Shown here: one piece after another, positions 21,701 through 34,940 of the stretch | Position numbering within the stretch: the stretch's first letter is position 1 | Layout of the letters: each line of letters begins with the position of its first letter | Assembly: GCA_037367355.1 (NCBI GenBank) | Contig: CM074698.1 | Location: forward strand, 2,914,001 to 2,978,000 | Direction of reading: 5' to 3' | Length of the DNA stretch: 64,000 nt | Source of the DNA: Neoscytalidium dimidiatum | Lineage: Eukaryota; Ascomycota; Dothideomycetes; Botryosphaeriales; Botryosphaeriaceae | Notes under the pieces: generated by a model | Seen by the model: the letters and a program-made list of their open reading frames with translations, nothing else | What the model was told of the DNA's origin: nothing | Database searches by the model: none | Made by a program: the position numbers and the translations under genes

Positions 21701-24700
21701 TGCGTCTTCTCGACGTCTTGGATGGAGCCGAGGATGGAATCAAGTGCGGCGAAGAGCTTGGTGCTGAGGTCTTCGATTGACGGGGCGTCTTGCTTGATCG
21801 CTTCGAGACCGTTGGATGTTGTTGGGGAAGGGGGCTGAAGCCAGGGGATGAGCTGCTTCAGGACAGCTTCGAGCATCGGATGCTTCTGTCTCCAGGAAAT
21901 GACGCTCTGGTTGACCTCGTCGATGGTGCCATTGATGCGGGATGCGAGCTGTTCGTGCGCAGCCGACGTGAGACCCCTTGGCAGTGAAGGCAGCGCCTTG
22001 ATCTCTTTGATCAATCCATCGAATACCTGCGCTCTGTTGTTCAATCCTTCCACGACGTCTTCCACCGCAATCCTTCCCAGCTGTGCCTGAGCATTGACGA
22101 TGTGTGCGGCAACCCTCAACATCGGGGCAACCCACGGTAGCAAGCCACCATGCTCCAAATCCATACCGCCAGTGTTGATCTTGACATCCTCATTCTTGAC
22201 CGCCATGACTTGCTCTACCGTCTCCCCTAGCACGGCTGCCTCTTCCATCACCTTTGCCACGACCTCCCGCTGCTTGACAACCGCATGCAGCATGCTCTCA
22301 AAGCTGCCAACACACCTCGCCACCTCCGCATTCGTCAAATCGCCGGAATGCTCTCTCGCCACATCGCGCACCTGCGCCATAAGCCCCACCGACCTCCACA
22401 AGTACTCCTCCGCACCTCCCACATGCACACCGCCAACAACGCTCTCCCCACCCGGCAAGACCGGCAGGCGCGACAGCACCTTCGCGAGGCTATCCTGCCT
22501 CTCCAGCACATCGCCACCAACGTGGCTGCGGAAGCCCATCTCGCGCAACGCTTTGAGCGTGTCGTTGAACAGCCGGCGCTTCTGCGACTTGAGGTGCTTG
22601 ACCTCGTTCTTGTTCTCGTCGGTCAGCATGGCTGGCGTCGCCTTCTGCAGCTCGGCGATGCTGGCGTCGAGGTTGTCCAGGAAGTCTTGGATGTAAGCGG
22701 CACCGGTGGTGGTGTCGGTGCGAGGTAGCGTCATCTTGTGCATGAGCCTGATGGTCGTTTGGATGTCCTTGAAGCGGGAAGGCCGGGACGACCAGTCCGG
22801 TGCATACTGTTCGCACGTCTGGAGAGCTGCGCTGTCTACGGGTACGTCAGTGGGTAGGATTGCAGAGGGAGGTGCTGTGATGATAGCTTTGGCCGATTCC
22901 GGGAGGTCCTGTTTCAGTATCGTATCTACAGGCTTGTTCAGGACATCGCGGAACTTGTGTACCAGCCTGAAGAGCTTCTTGTGCGACGCCTTTGCGCTCT
23001 GCCTGAGGGCTTCGATATTGCGGTCTCGCCAGCTAGCCAGCTTGAGCACGTTCTTTATGTCCTTCTCCAAAGTAGCGCGGCCCTTGGAAATGACGTCCTG
23101 AACCGGCCGGGCGAAACGCTTAAAATACTTGATGAAGTTCTCTAGAGCAATGCGGACGACTCTGACAGCAGGCACATCCACTTCCCTTAGCGCCAAGTGC
23201 TCTCTAAATTGCTCCAGTAGTCTCATGCGCTCATGGTACTGACCGGCCGTTGTAGAAAGCGCGAAGTCTTCGAGAGTACTTAATAACTCCCTAGCGTGGT
23301 CCTCCATTGCCGCAGCCGAGCCAAGTGATTCTGTTGCAGCAATGATTGTCTCATAAGCGACGATGAACCACGCTTTCGCATCTTCCCGAGCCTTCTCGAC
23401 CTCTATGTCAAACAGACGGGCCCACGTCGAGAGCTCCAGTTGACGCCAGCTTACGAGCAGATTGGTGACCTCATCATACAGTGTTGCCGCGCTATACTCT
23501 CTGCTCGCAACACGCTGCCATTCGTTGATGGAAGCGTGCAGCTTCTCGGTTTTGGTGAGGAGCTTAGCGACAGGCTCGACATGTCGGAACGCAAGCAGCT
23601 CGTCAGAAATGCGGAGAACGTCGCCGAGAGTTGCGTGCTCGGGCCAGACTTCTTGGATCTGCCGGAAACGCTTTTGTATCTTGTGGACGAGTGCAACAAG
23701 CTTCTTTGCCTCGTGGACATTGGAATCGGTGTAGAAATTGTAATGGCGAGGTGACGGTTTGTCTTGGAGCAGGTGCTCAGTTCGTTTATGCAGTGCCAGG
23801 AAAATTGCTGGAAGAATCGCTTCAAGACCACCGCTACCAATACTGCCGCTCTGGCTTACCAGCTTTGTCGACAAGTCAATCAAAGACTTGACTCTCTCGC
23901 TGGGGGTTTTGCGGTTGATGAAAATGTCCGCGTGACATAACGCCAGCTTCCGGGCTAAATCTTGGGGAGATTCCACAGAGGCCAACTTTGCGCTGGCTGT
24001 ATCTCCTTGCCGCTCATAGTCCGGGAACATGTTCTGCAGATCTTCTTCGGTGGCTTCCTCTTCGGCCTCTGGACCACCCTTGAACTTGTAAAGTCCAGAC
24101 TGCTCGGCCGCCTTCTCCTGATCAGCCACGAGCCTTTCCTTCCACTGTTTGTAGAAGCTGCCGAAGATGTTGTGGATTAAGTTGCGCTCGTTAATCGAGG
24201 GTGTCTTCTCGGGCTGTATGCTCAGCTTTGTAGCAACAGCAGTCAGAGCATGCCAGCGGAAATCTACAGAGCCCCTCGTATCGAAGATAAAAGTGTCAGA
24301 AGTAGGGATAAGCTCTCTAGCTCCAGCTCCAAAAAACGGTGTATGCGCAGAAACGTAGTCAGCAACTTCAGCCCTTTCACTCTGTCCGTTGATATCGCTC
24401 GTAAGTATGATACCAACTCTCAAGCAATGCAGGAATGCAACAACAGGTGCAGTAATATCGTCATAACCACGATAGCCTTCGGCCAATCTTCTCATGATCT
24501 GCTGGATGTTGAGCTCCAGCGTTGCGTTGCTCAGCAACTCTTTATCGCCCGCATCCACTGCTTTCACGAGCACATCGAGCACCCTTAGCAGATTCCCAAA
24601 CTCGCCAGAAAGCTGCGCAAGTTCAGATTGTGGTGGTCTGGCGATTGCCGGAACCGACGGCTCTGTGCCCATGGCTTCGATGTCGTTCTCAGTCAGGCGG

Positions 24701-27700
24701 GTACGCAGGTTTTCTGTTCTGCCAGTGAATGCTTGCTCGAAGTGGCGAAGAGCTTCGAGGCTACTCGTGAGGCTGTCACGATGACTGCTGAAAAGACTAC
24801 GTTCGACAAGAGGCCGGAGAGCAGGATCGAAAGGTCTGTCAGGAACGTAGAGCCACAGGAAGGTAGTAGCGAGGCTGATCCATGCCTGACCGGCTTGTTG
24901 TTTATTCACCTTGGTGCTGCCGGTGAACTCGATGCTTTGCTGAAGGAGCCGTACAGCCGTGCGAAAATAGTGATCCTTTGGCAGATCTTGACGAAGAGCC
25001 AACGTATTTGGAGTCGGAGTATCAGCAAATTGAGAATGTGTGGCAATCAGCTGCTCAAGGGTGCGATTATGGATCTCTGTCAACAGTGATACCTGATCCT
25101 TCAGAAGGTCTTCGGATCGGTCCACCAAATACTTGCCCAAGGCGTCGATCTCAGACCTCAACAGGTCAATCTGTGCGAGCGGAGCATCATCAAGGCTAGC
25201 CACACTTCTCAGCAATGATGTGTGGTAACCGCCTCTCAACGCAACAGGTCCAGACTCGCTATGAAAGCCCAAATACGTGGACATTCGGGTGAGTAGTGTC
25301 TCAGAAAAACTTCTCGCTACCATGGGCATGGTTTTAGTTGGCCTTTGAGCCAATAGAGCCAAGGTGAACGCAGAATCATCATCCCGTGCTCCACCGTTGA
25401 GCTGAGCCAGGTCGGAAAACTGGCAAATTCCTTCAAAGGCCTCAACGAACCAAGGATTGACCGCTCTTCTGCCCTCACGCACATCTTTTTCGATACCTTC
25501 AATTGCAATCTCGAGCTCAGTGATCAAGTCCTGGACATCGATATCTTTGCTACGTGCGAGATCCAGTGCATTTCCCAAAGTACTTCTCACACGTGACAGC
25601 TCAGCAAGGGGCGCATCAGCCAGCCACACGGACTTGTCGAACCTGTCCGCTAAGCTCTCCAACTTGAGGAGATTGAGAAGGCCAGAGTATGTAGGTGGCG
25701 TATGAGGCTTGAAACGTTGCCAAAGTAGTTCCATGCTAAGGCCGGTAGAAAGCTGGCTGTCCAGCTTCAGGGATTCGAGGCTCTTGTTCAATCTGTCCTG
25801 AAGCGTCGTCGACAGCGGTGCATTCGTGCGCTTGAATGATTTGAAAGCTTCGTGAATGATGGCAAGGTAAACTTGGAAGACGGCATCCTCCACTGAAGTT
25901 GCATCGAATAAGGTGTATAGATCAAACCAAACCTGGCGAATTGGCTTGACAGAACTCATGACAAGCTCATCAACGACATTTGCCTGCAATATTTCCAGTA
26001 CCCAAGTGGCTAGTGCATTGACAGTGGACCATAAGAATGGCCCAACTCCAGCGAAAGGATCTTTGGCCGACTTCGACGCAGCCTTGGAAGGCACCAGACT
26101 TCGTCCTAATCGCGTTCGATCTCTGATTTTCAACTTCTTAGCTTGCTCGGTCGCCTGTTGGAGCATATTTTGCATCTTCTTCAGATCCAAGCAGAGATCA
26201 AACAGCGATCCGAGCCAGTAAGAATCATTAGCAGGGCTTATATGTTCGGCGAGATCATGTTTGTTGTAGAGGACGAGCGCTTGGTTGTTCAAAGGATGAA
26301 TTGGCTATATATGCGGTTCTACAATCAGCATACCTATCTTTTTTTCTATTAGGAGAAGCGAGGTCACTGACCTGCGCATTGATGAAATTTTGACCCATCC
26401 CCATGAGCTTAGCGGGCACTTCCATGGAAGAGATCGCTTTTGAGAGCCACTCCTGGGGAATTTGAGAAAGGGAAGCCATATTTGTCAAAAAAGAAGCCTC
26501 AAGACGAGAATCTTGAGGCAAGGCAAATAAGCCTTGAGAAAGCTGGTGATAGAAACTTTCTAGTCTGGTTGTATCATCCACAGAAAGGTGATCCAGTGAC
26601 GGAGCTATAACAGCGTCGGCGATTACTTGATCCGACTGGTCATGACCGATATGACCAATGTAATCAATGTGACGGAATCTGTACATGGCAGATTCACAAG
26701 CGAACACGCCGAGGTGATCATGTTTGGCAACTTCTCCATCCGATGTGGGCAGTAGAAAAAGCTCAGCGGCTCTGTTCCTCATGGCTCTTGACAGTTCGCC
26801 GTGCCGTGGATCCATTGTCATGAAAATACGGAAACTAGGATGGGGCTTGACAATCTTGGCCTCACCATCAGCTGTTGAGTGTTCGTTAATGATCAAGTAC
26901 CCATTAGGCTCAAGCAATCCGTTCAGTCTATCCAGGACGGAGGAACTGCAAAGATTAGCATTATCAAGGACAAGCCACTTGCCCTGCTCCAGTGCCTGGA
27001 CTAGAAGGCCATCAACCCATTGAAACCTGGCCTGGTCAACGGGGGTGGAGTCTCTTGAGAGAGTATCAATCTCAACGATCAGTTCTCTAACCTCCGGCCG
27101 GTCTTCCCGAGGTTGAAGCTGCGTTAGCAATTGACGAATACAACCTAAATCGACTTGAGAGATATCCACTGGAGAAGCAAGGCGAGCAAGGGAGAGGTAA
27201 AGAGGAGGAAGCTCAGAGTCATCGCGGGCCTGACTCTCAATGACGGAGGAACGAGCGAAGAGAGTGAGTTTTTCGAGGAAACGGAGCACCTGTCTAGATG
27301 GATCAACCTGCTCATATCCACCAACCAAGTCCATGGCATCGATATCGGCGTTCATGGAAGATGTAACCAGCTCAGCACCAACTGCAGAGGCGAGCTGTCT
27401 GATTAGGCTAGTCTTTCCAGAGCCAGGAGGCCCAACAAGAATGACCGGCCAGTTCATTTGAACGGCGATCATCATAGATTCCAGTACTGGAAGCTGGTGT
27501 TTCTTTGGCTTATGTCTCGAAGCCAGATGCTGAAAAATTGGGTGTCGCTGTAGGAGCCCCAATCCAACTTGGATATGATCCTTACCCAAATTATGGAAAT
27601 AAGACCGCTGCTGGGTAGTGGATCTAACAGCCTGTTTGAACAAAGCGATCACGCATCTTCTGTCATGATCAGACCTAAATCTTTGCGTGATGACCGTATC

Positions 27701-30700
27701 CAGGAAATCTCTTGTCATGCCTGCGGGAAGCAAGCCATCTTGAGAAGTAAGCAACTGCAGCCAACGAAGAGTGTCTCTGAGGTTAAATTCCCATGGGCTG
27801 CCGAGAGCGCCAAATTTGCGATCGCTGACTTGAGCATCCAGCTCAGCAATGAAACCCGTAAGAGTCTCAATATCCCGCTCTGTTGTATTAGGGAACTGTT
27901 GCTTGCAGATAGTGACGAGATCCTCAAGCCTGAACACATCTGCATAAACAACCGTGAAACGATTGACAAATGATGCAGGAAGACCTTTCCGACCACCGCC
28001 TTGATGGTGGGGGTTCTGCGCGGCGAACACCCTGAAGCCCGGATTCTGATGGAAGGTCTGGTCCAACTCAGAAATGTAAACTTCGCCACGATGATCAAGA
28101 CAGGCATTAAGACCTTCAAGCACTGACTGGGAAGCCAAGTTCATCTCGTCAAGCAAGACCCACTCTCCATTCTTCATAGCCTTCAAAAATGGAGCGTCTT
28201 TCCACGCGAATGTACCTGCTTGTGCTCCTTCAACTGGGACATCTGAACCAAATAAGTCCATCAGATCCGTCTGCTCAGACAAATTGATACGAGTGAGAGG
28301 CACCCCGACTGCCCTCGAAATAGCGGTGACGAGAGTTGTCTTGCCGACACCCGGGTTACCTTCGAGAAGTATTGGCTTGGGCAGCTGCAGAGCACGCAAG
28401 ACTCTCATGGCATTGGATTTGGTCGTAGGTGCCGCCATGGAGAAGGAGGGGTCCGCGCTGGATTGGCCGAATCGGGGAACAGCGAACGAACCTATCGAGA
28501 GCATGGAATCGGACGATCCAATATCAGCGGGAGCAAAATAAATGCTTCTCGCGTCTGCATCGACAAGTTCGCTGAGTTTCTCGAGGCACGTTGCGCGTTC
28601 ACGGTCGATATTGGCCCCAGAGATAGCCAGCAAGGCCGCGGGATTGGCTCCGAGAGTGTCAATGAAGACCATAGCAGCTCCATGCACAACACCGAAGACA
28701 GGATCGCTTGTACCACAACGATTGATGAAGTGTACCCATGCAAGCGTGTCGCGAATCGAGATTGACGATGCTGCAGACGTGTTGTACTTCTCATTGAACC
28801 ACTGAGAGAAGTTGACGATTGATGACGCGTACCGAATAGCTGAAGGAATGAGCTTGGATTTGACGATTTGTGTGATGTCCTCGAGATCATTAAGAGCAGG
28901 GACCCAAATCTCAGTGAAACGGTTCCGCAGCGCCGGCGAAAGTTCTTTCTTCCCATAGTCACCACCGGGGTTCATTGTCGCAAAGAATTGGAATCCTTCT
29001 GTGGCCTTGACAGTTGAGTCGGTCGGTCCCTTTTCCGCAAGAAGAAGCGTGCGAGAAGACTCAAGCACACTATTCAGGCGTTCCAGGACTGAGTCGTCAG
29101 CAAGCGAAATCTCATCCAGAAGGAAGTATTGGCCCGTCTTCATAGCAGTCACAAGACTTCCGTCAACCCACTCGAAAAGTGAGGAGAGCTTGACTCGTTG
29201 TGAGTGAATTGCCTGCCGAGCTTCGCTATTGATTGCTCCGGGCTTCTCCTTGACGAGCTGGTCGTAGACGCCCAGCAACTCATTCAAGGTCGTTCCTGAG
29301 CTCTCCAAAGTGATGCCTGCCCCAACCAGAGCTTCACTAAGATACTTGAGAAGTTGCTCTTCGAGGAATGCACGGTTACGAATGGGCCTCTGAGCACCGA
29401 TGAGATCACCGGTCTCTGTGTTCTGGTGTGCATTGACCATAAATAGCTGTTTGCCAAACGCGTCCGCGAGCATCTGACACACAGTCGTCTTACCACAACC
29501 AGTCTCACCCACTAGTAAGACCGGCTCTTTATGACGAAGTGCATGTGCAACGAGAGTGTATAGACGCCGCATTGCTCGAGTCCAGACCACGCCATCCGAA
29601 GAAACGTTCTCTTGGTATATCCGCATTTCAGGGGATCTTTCGGTGGAGTACAACATGTCCTCGTCAATTTTGGTCTGCCTGATGACCTTCTCGATGACTT
29701 GCTTGACGGCTGAACGCTCTTCTGCCTTACGAACACGTTCGGCTAAAAGCATGTAACCTTGTTCAGCGAGTTCTTGTGCAGACTCAGGAGAGCGCATCGC
29801 CCAGCGGAAGAGATCTCGAAGAGTTGCGAAACTCTTTGACTCGAAGAGCCGACTTGATTGACGCAAGATCGAAAGCTCCTTATATACGTTGACAATGTAA
29901 TCGCACCAGGACCGAGGAAGTTGCGTGCGTCTCTCCAGAATGTATTTCAGCTCGTTGACGGGAATGTCATCGAAGTGGAGCTCGAGAAAACGGTTGCGGA
30001 AAGCGCGAGACAAAGTTTTTCTGCCACCGTACAAGCCGGCCGGATTCTGCGTAGCAAACAGCATAAAATCCTCATGTGGCCGGACAACCTCTTGAGTTTC
30101 CGGAATAAGAAGCTCCCTATTATCGTCCAACAGGCGGTTCAGAGCTTCGAGAACATCTGTAGGAGCGAGGTTCAACTCGTCAAGGACAATCCAATGCCCT
30201 TCACGGAGAGCCTTGACAAGTATGCCTTCCTGAAATTGCAGCTTTCCATCGCTGCCAGAAACATATGTTCCCAGGTACTCTTGCAGATCCGTGTGCTCGT
30301 GATTGTTTATGCGAACGAACTTATTACCTGACCTCTTAGCGAGATATTCGATCATACTTGTCTTTCCTGCTGATGTCGGACCCTGGATGAGCACGGGGAA
30401 TCGTCGAGTGGAGGCGGCACGGATGAGGTTGGTGAGGTTTCGCCAGACAAAGTTGGTGATGATGTAGTGTTCCTCTTCAGACGACTCGAAGCGACCCCGA
30501 CGGAGCCATTGGGGATCCTTGCTAGCACCATCGAGCCATTTCTCAAAGTTGGCATCGTCAGCGGACTTGCTGGTACCCTTCTTTTTTAGGTCATGGTGTT
30601 TCCGGCCATCATCCCTGCGAATCTGAACATAATCCCTATCTTTCTCAGCAGGCTTCCGAAGAGGAGACCGAAGCTCAGGCTTGAGATACTTGATAACTGC

Positions 30701-33646
30701 ATCCGTTACGAGGTCTTCAGAGGGCTTGTCCAAGAACGTCAAGAAGCTCATGCAAAAGCCTTCGTAGAGAGCTCGTCTCAGGGAATGAAGTGGCGCGGTA
30801 TCCAGGGCGTAGATCAGAGTCCGGGTGAGCGTCCGCAAGCTGAAGTGCGGTTTTTGGTTCGCGCCGTCAACTAGTCTATTCTCTGTGTTGAGTGTCTGGA
30901 TGTGTAGGTATAAATTTGCCACGTCTGCAGACACCTTACGGTCGATGTGGAGATACTGATCAAGATACGTCTCGACCACGCTTTGCAAGCTCCTGAAGTC
31001 GCGATCAGGGCTCTCGACGTAGAGTTCCGTGAAGCGAGAACGGATGCCCATAGGGAGATCCTTCTTGCCAACATCGGTTGCCGGATTCATAGCTGCAAAG
31101 ACGCGAAAATTCGGGTGAGCCTTAATTCTCTCAACCTTTCCAGTCTCTGTCAAAAGAATTGAAGGCGTGCCTCCAGTACCACTAGTAAGCAGATCAGCAA
31201 GCGCTTCAAGTGTATCCGGTGCAGCCAAGTTGATCTCATCGAGGAGAACCCAGTCGCCGTTCCTCACAGCTTTGACAATGTTGCCTTCAACAAATTTGAA
31301 GGCAAAAGCGCTCGACTTATTAGCAATCTGGGACTCGACCAGCTTGAGGTCCTCGGCGAAAGTGTCCCATTCAGATTGCGAGAACGAAGCGGGAAGTCTC
31401 GGTTGTTTCTCAAGCTTGCGTTTTTTCTTTCTTGGCTGCTCGCTGTCCGCATCAGGTGGGGTAGATCCCGATTGTGAAGCTTTGACTGCGTCCTCAACCA
31501 TGTGAAGGGCCTGTTGCCAGAACTTACAAACGGCCTTCCAGCGCCCTTTCGCCATGTGTTCATTCAGCTGGTTAAGGAAGAGACGGTTCTTATCTTGTGA
31601 AAATGTTGATAAGAAAAGATCATCGAATCGATCTTTCATAGGAACCATGATGCTACGAATGTTTACAGGCTTAAAACCACCTAGCAGGTCGCCACTCTCG
31701 CTCTGCTGAGACAGGTTGAAAACCTCCATTTTGCGTCCTAGTTCGCTCGCAAGGTGCTGAATCGCGGTAGTCTTGCCAGTGCCTGTCTCACCGACCAAAA
31801 GAAGAGGTTCCTGGTGATCCACAGCAACAGCAATTTTCTCCAGGAGCCGACGGGTATGGTCATTTGCTGCGAAAGGTTTTCGATCTGCGCGCCTCTTACG
31901 TTGAGACCTCTTCAGAGTAGTACGGCCAATAGTGACTTCGCTGGAATCTTCAGTCTTGTACGCAATCGTCCGCTGGAGGAGGAGATGATCCCTCTTCTGT
32001 GGATCAACATGCAACTCTCGTGCGATGGAAGCAATAATCCACTCATGCGCGGGCCCATGTTCCAGGCTGCCAGCGAGGCAATCAACTGCTTCGAGAAAGA
32101 TGTTGTCTAGATTCTGAGGGTTGATCCGACTACACCACTTGAATAAATCTCGTGATGTGATGGGTCTAATCAAGCCAGACCTGCTAGCCGTGAAAATCTT
32201 GTCTCGGGATAGAGACTGGAGACTTCCATAGACACTCATAATTTGAGGGACCAGCGCTTCCGGGATATTCGAAGAAAAAGCGGTTTGGACGATCTCCCCC
32301 AACTCATTCTCTGGTGGCATCTGAACGGCGATGCGCTTCCAAAAACGGGTGCCAATCATTCCAGCTCCTGGGATGATCTGTTCACCACGAAGGTTTAGGG
32401 TGGTCCGAAGAGTTGCAATGATCTTGAAGCCGCGCGCGGCGCGGACAATTTCGCCCCTACTGGGAATCAAGAGTTCGCCCGATTCTATAAGTGGCAGAAG
32501 AGTACTGATGACATCATTCGGAGCGCGGTCCAAATCCTCAATCAAGACCCAGCGGCCTTCTCTTACGGCAGTAGTAAGGACACCGGGACGCCAGGTAAAG
32601 GTTCCAGGTGTGCTGCCGGTGGTATACATTCCAATAAGAAGCTTGGCATCACTCTGCTCATTGAGGTGAAGTGTCACCATCGAATCAAGCTTGTTAAGTT
32701 GCCAGGCAAGGTGACGAACAATCAAGGTTTTGCCCGAACCGGCGAGGCCAGTCAACATGAGAGGCTTGTCCTCGATCAGACTGCTTGCCACTGAAGTGAG
32801 ATTGTTCACAGTGGTCCTGGTCGGCACCAAACAAAGGCCAAGCTCTGTGGTACTTGGAGAGTCAGACCGCGGAAGTAACACTCCATGAATCTCAGCGGTG
32901 TGAGGGCTAAGATCTTGTTGCGTTATGATCCGACTAATTGAGGACGTAGGATGTGCTGTGTATGCCCTTCTGAATTCCTTGATATTTCTCTTTAAATCCG
33001 CGTATCTTCTCTCCTCCCACAAGCTGAGGAACCGATAGTCAATCGACTTCCCTTCCCATTCACCATTGATAGGGTCTCTACCAACGTATTTGGATATCAT
33101 TTCCTCCTGTGCAGCATCCGCAGCATGTAGGTAGAGGCATAAGCAGCGGATAGCTAGGTATCGAATAGCTCGGTTCGGGTGGGCAAAGAGTGGCTGAAGG
33201 GAAAGAGGCTGAATGGACCGGCCGAAGGTCTCGTTGTCACAAACGAGGAGGCGGAAGAGCGCGAGGAGGAGTTCGATGACACGTGAGTCGGCGACCGTAT
33301 CTGAAAAATTTGAGGCATCATTCTGCAATGCGGAGACAATGGAGGTAGCGCCTCGGGAGAGAGCTGCTTCCGCATGATCGGATAGGTGAGGCGCATATTG
33401 CAGGATTCGCGCGTAGGCCGGGAGGATGTCGACAGGAGGATACGAAGCAGTCCACAGCGCGCGAACTTCCACAAACAACGGTTCGAACAAGGTAAAGAGG
33501 TAATCGGTATGCTGCGGGATCAGTGCCGTACGAGCGAGATCAGCTAGAAACTCGCGATTTGAGCTTCGTCGGAGGAGGGAGCGCAGCTCCTCGGGAAGCT
33601 CGTCGAAGCGCGCCTGAAGCGCAGAAAGACCCCAGCCGCAATCCAT
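18742..33646 (-). CDS. MDN1: Midasin, giant AAA+ ATPase of 60S ribosome assembly
   Basis: Two exons, 33646-26372 and 26304-18742, with one 67-bp intron (gtcagt..tag, phase 0), give about 4945 aa, close to yeast Rea1/Mdn1. Six AAA modules show Walker A motifs at residues ~300 (GLAGSGKT), ~617 (GETGTGKT), ~1087 (GPTSAGKT), ~1379 (GETGCGKT), ~1762 (GNPGVGKT) and ~2071 (GPPGSGKT). Walker B motifs in modules 2-5 are LLDEINL, VLDELNL, LLDEISL and LLDEMNL. Module 1 has LIEDLDR, and module 6 has LVLDNANL, without the catalytic Glu. A long linker follows, then an Asp/Glu-rich region (~4070-4640), and a C-terminal MIDAS domain with DDSRS (DxSxS type) near residue 4718. Midasin uses ATP to pull assembly factors (Rsa4, Ytm1) off pre-60S particles in nucleolus and nucleoplasm. 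It shares a 244-bp promoter region with the mitochondrial L12 gene. Confidence 0.97.
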
Positions 33647-33890
33647 GATCGCGGCCCAAGATCGACGCCAGGAATTGGGAAGAGGTTCGCGCGGCGGCGA
33701 AAGTCTGGTGTTTGTCGCCGCTCATGAGCAAGACCAGAATAATTTCTAGAGACTGCCCGCGCATGCCAAGCCGCCATACCGTGTTAGGCAACGGCGAACC
33801 TCGAGATTTTGAAGGTCGGCGGAAACATCCACCATCACCGTCCGCGTTCGGGAAGGGAATCACCTCACGCCTCTCCACACATCCACCACA
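33647..33890. promoter_or_regulatory. Bidirectional promoter of midasin and mitochondrial bL12
   Basis: Only 244 bp separate the two head-to-head start codons. Both promoters and leaders must lie here or overlap. A CCTCACGCCTCTCCACACATCCACCAC-like pyrimidine/CA-rich leader precedes the bL12m ATG. No TATA box was identified. Confidence 0.7.
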
Positions 33891-34538
33891 ATGTCGCTCT
33901 CGTGCCAGTCCGCGCTGCGCGTCTGCGCCCGCGCCGCCCGTTCCCCCACCACACGCGCCTCCGTCTCCCGCCTGCAGCAGGCCCGGAGATGGCAGTCGAC
34001 CGACGCCGCCGCAGCTCCCGCGAACCCGAAGATTGCCTCCATCGTCGATCAGATCAGCCAATTGACTCTTCTTGAGACCGCCGATCTTGTTTCTACCCTC
34101 AAGGTGAGTCTCTGGACATGTGTTGCCCGTGGTCGCGTGATTATGCGCGTTGTGCGCAACCACAGCCGCCGGCATTTCGGCTAACCACCATCTGTGAACT
34201 GGTAGACCCGCCTCAACATTCCCGACATGCCAGTTGGTGGCTTTGCTGCTGCACCGGCTGCTCAGGCTGCAGCACCGGCTGCCGCTGCTGAGGAGGAGGA
34301 GGCTGCGCCAGCCGCGCAGGAGAAGACGCTGTTCAACCTGAAGCTGCAGAGCATCGACGCCGCCGCTAAACCCAAGATTATCAAGGAGGTCAAGAGCATG
34401 CTGGGTTTGTCGCTCGTGGACAGCAAGAAATTTGTCGAGAGCGCACCCAAGCTCATGAAGGAATCGGTACCGAAGGAGGAGGCTGAGAAGATCATTGAGA
34501 CCATGAAGGGTCTGGGCGCCGTTGTCGTCATGGAATAA
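33891..34538 (+). CDS. MNP1: Mitochondrial ribosomal protein bL12m (L7/L12)
   Basis: Two exons, 33891-34103 and 34206-34538 (102-bp intron, gtgagt..tag, phase 0), give 181 aa. The N-terminus is Arg/Ser/Ala-rich without acids, typical of a mitochondrial presequence, ending near RRWQST. An N-terminal helical dimerisation segment follows (KIASIVDQISQLTLLETADL), then an Ala/Glu/Pro hinge. The C-terminal globular domain is typical of L12: EKTLFNLKLQ, KPKIIKEVKSMLGLSLVDSK, FVESAPKLMKE and GLGAVVVME. It forms the stalk of the mitoribosome that recruits translation factors. The family match is clear. Confidence 0.95.
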
Positions 34539-34940
34539 GCGGGACGCCATTGGCCGAGCGGGCTTGGGAAACAATGTACGGGAAACATGGAATGGGAAGC
34601 TTCCAGGGCCTTGGACGTGGCTCTGACTGCAAGTGCTGCGTGCGGACGGAACAAGAGGCCAAGGCATGGTCGAGGTGTTTTATTGGACTGTGTTTGTATA
34701 GATGGATTCTTTTTAGTGTACAAATATGGTTTGCACAAGGCGGGTATCAACGCCAGATATGGAGGTCTTGCAAACCTCCAACACATGAAAATGAAACAGG
34801 TCCATCACCACTCAACGCCGCCACTATGCTGATACCAAATTGAGCAGCGAGCATGACTTCGCCCTATGCCAACGCCAAAACACCGGACCCAAAGCCTTTT
34901 TTTCCCTTGCAAACGCCGAAATTGACTGCGGTGCGCAGAC
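34539..34940. other. Convergent 3' spacer between bL12m and CTK3
   Basis: 402 bp between two stop codons; presumably holds both 3' UTRs and terminators. No gene is seen. Confidence 0.5.
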
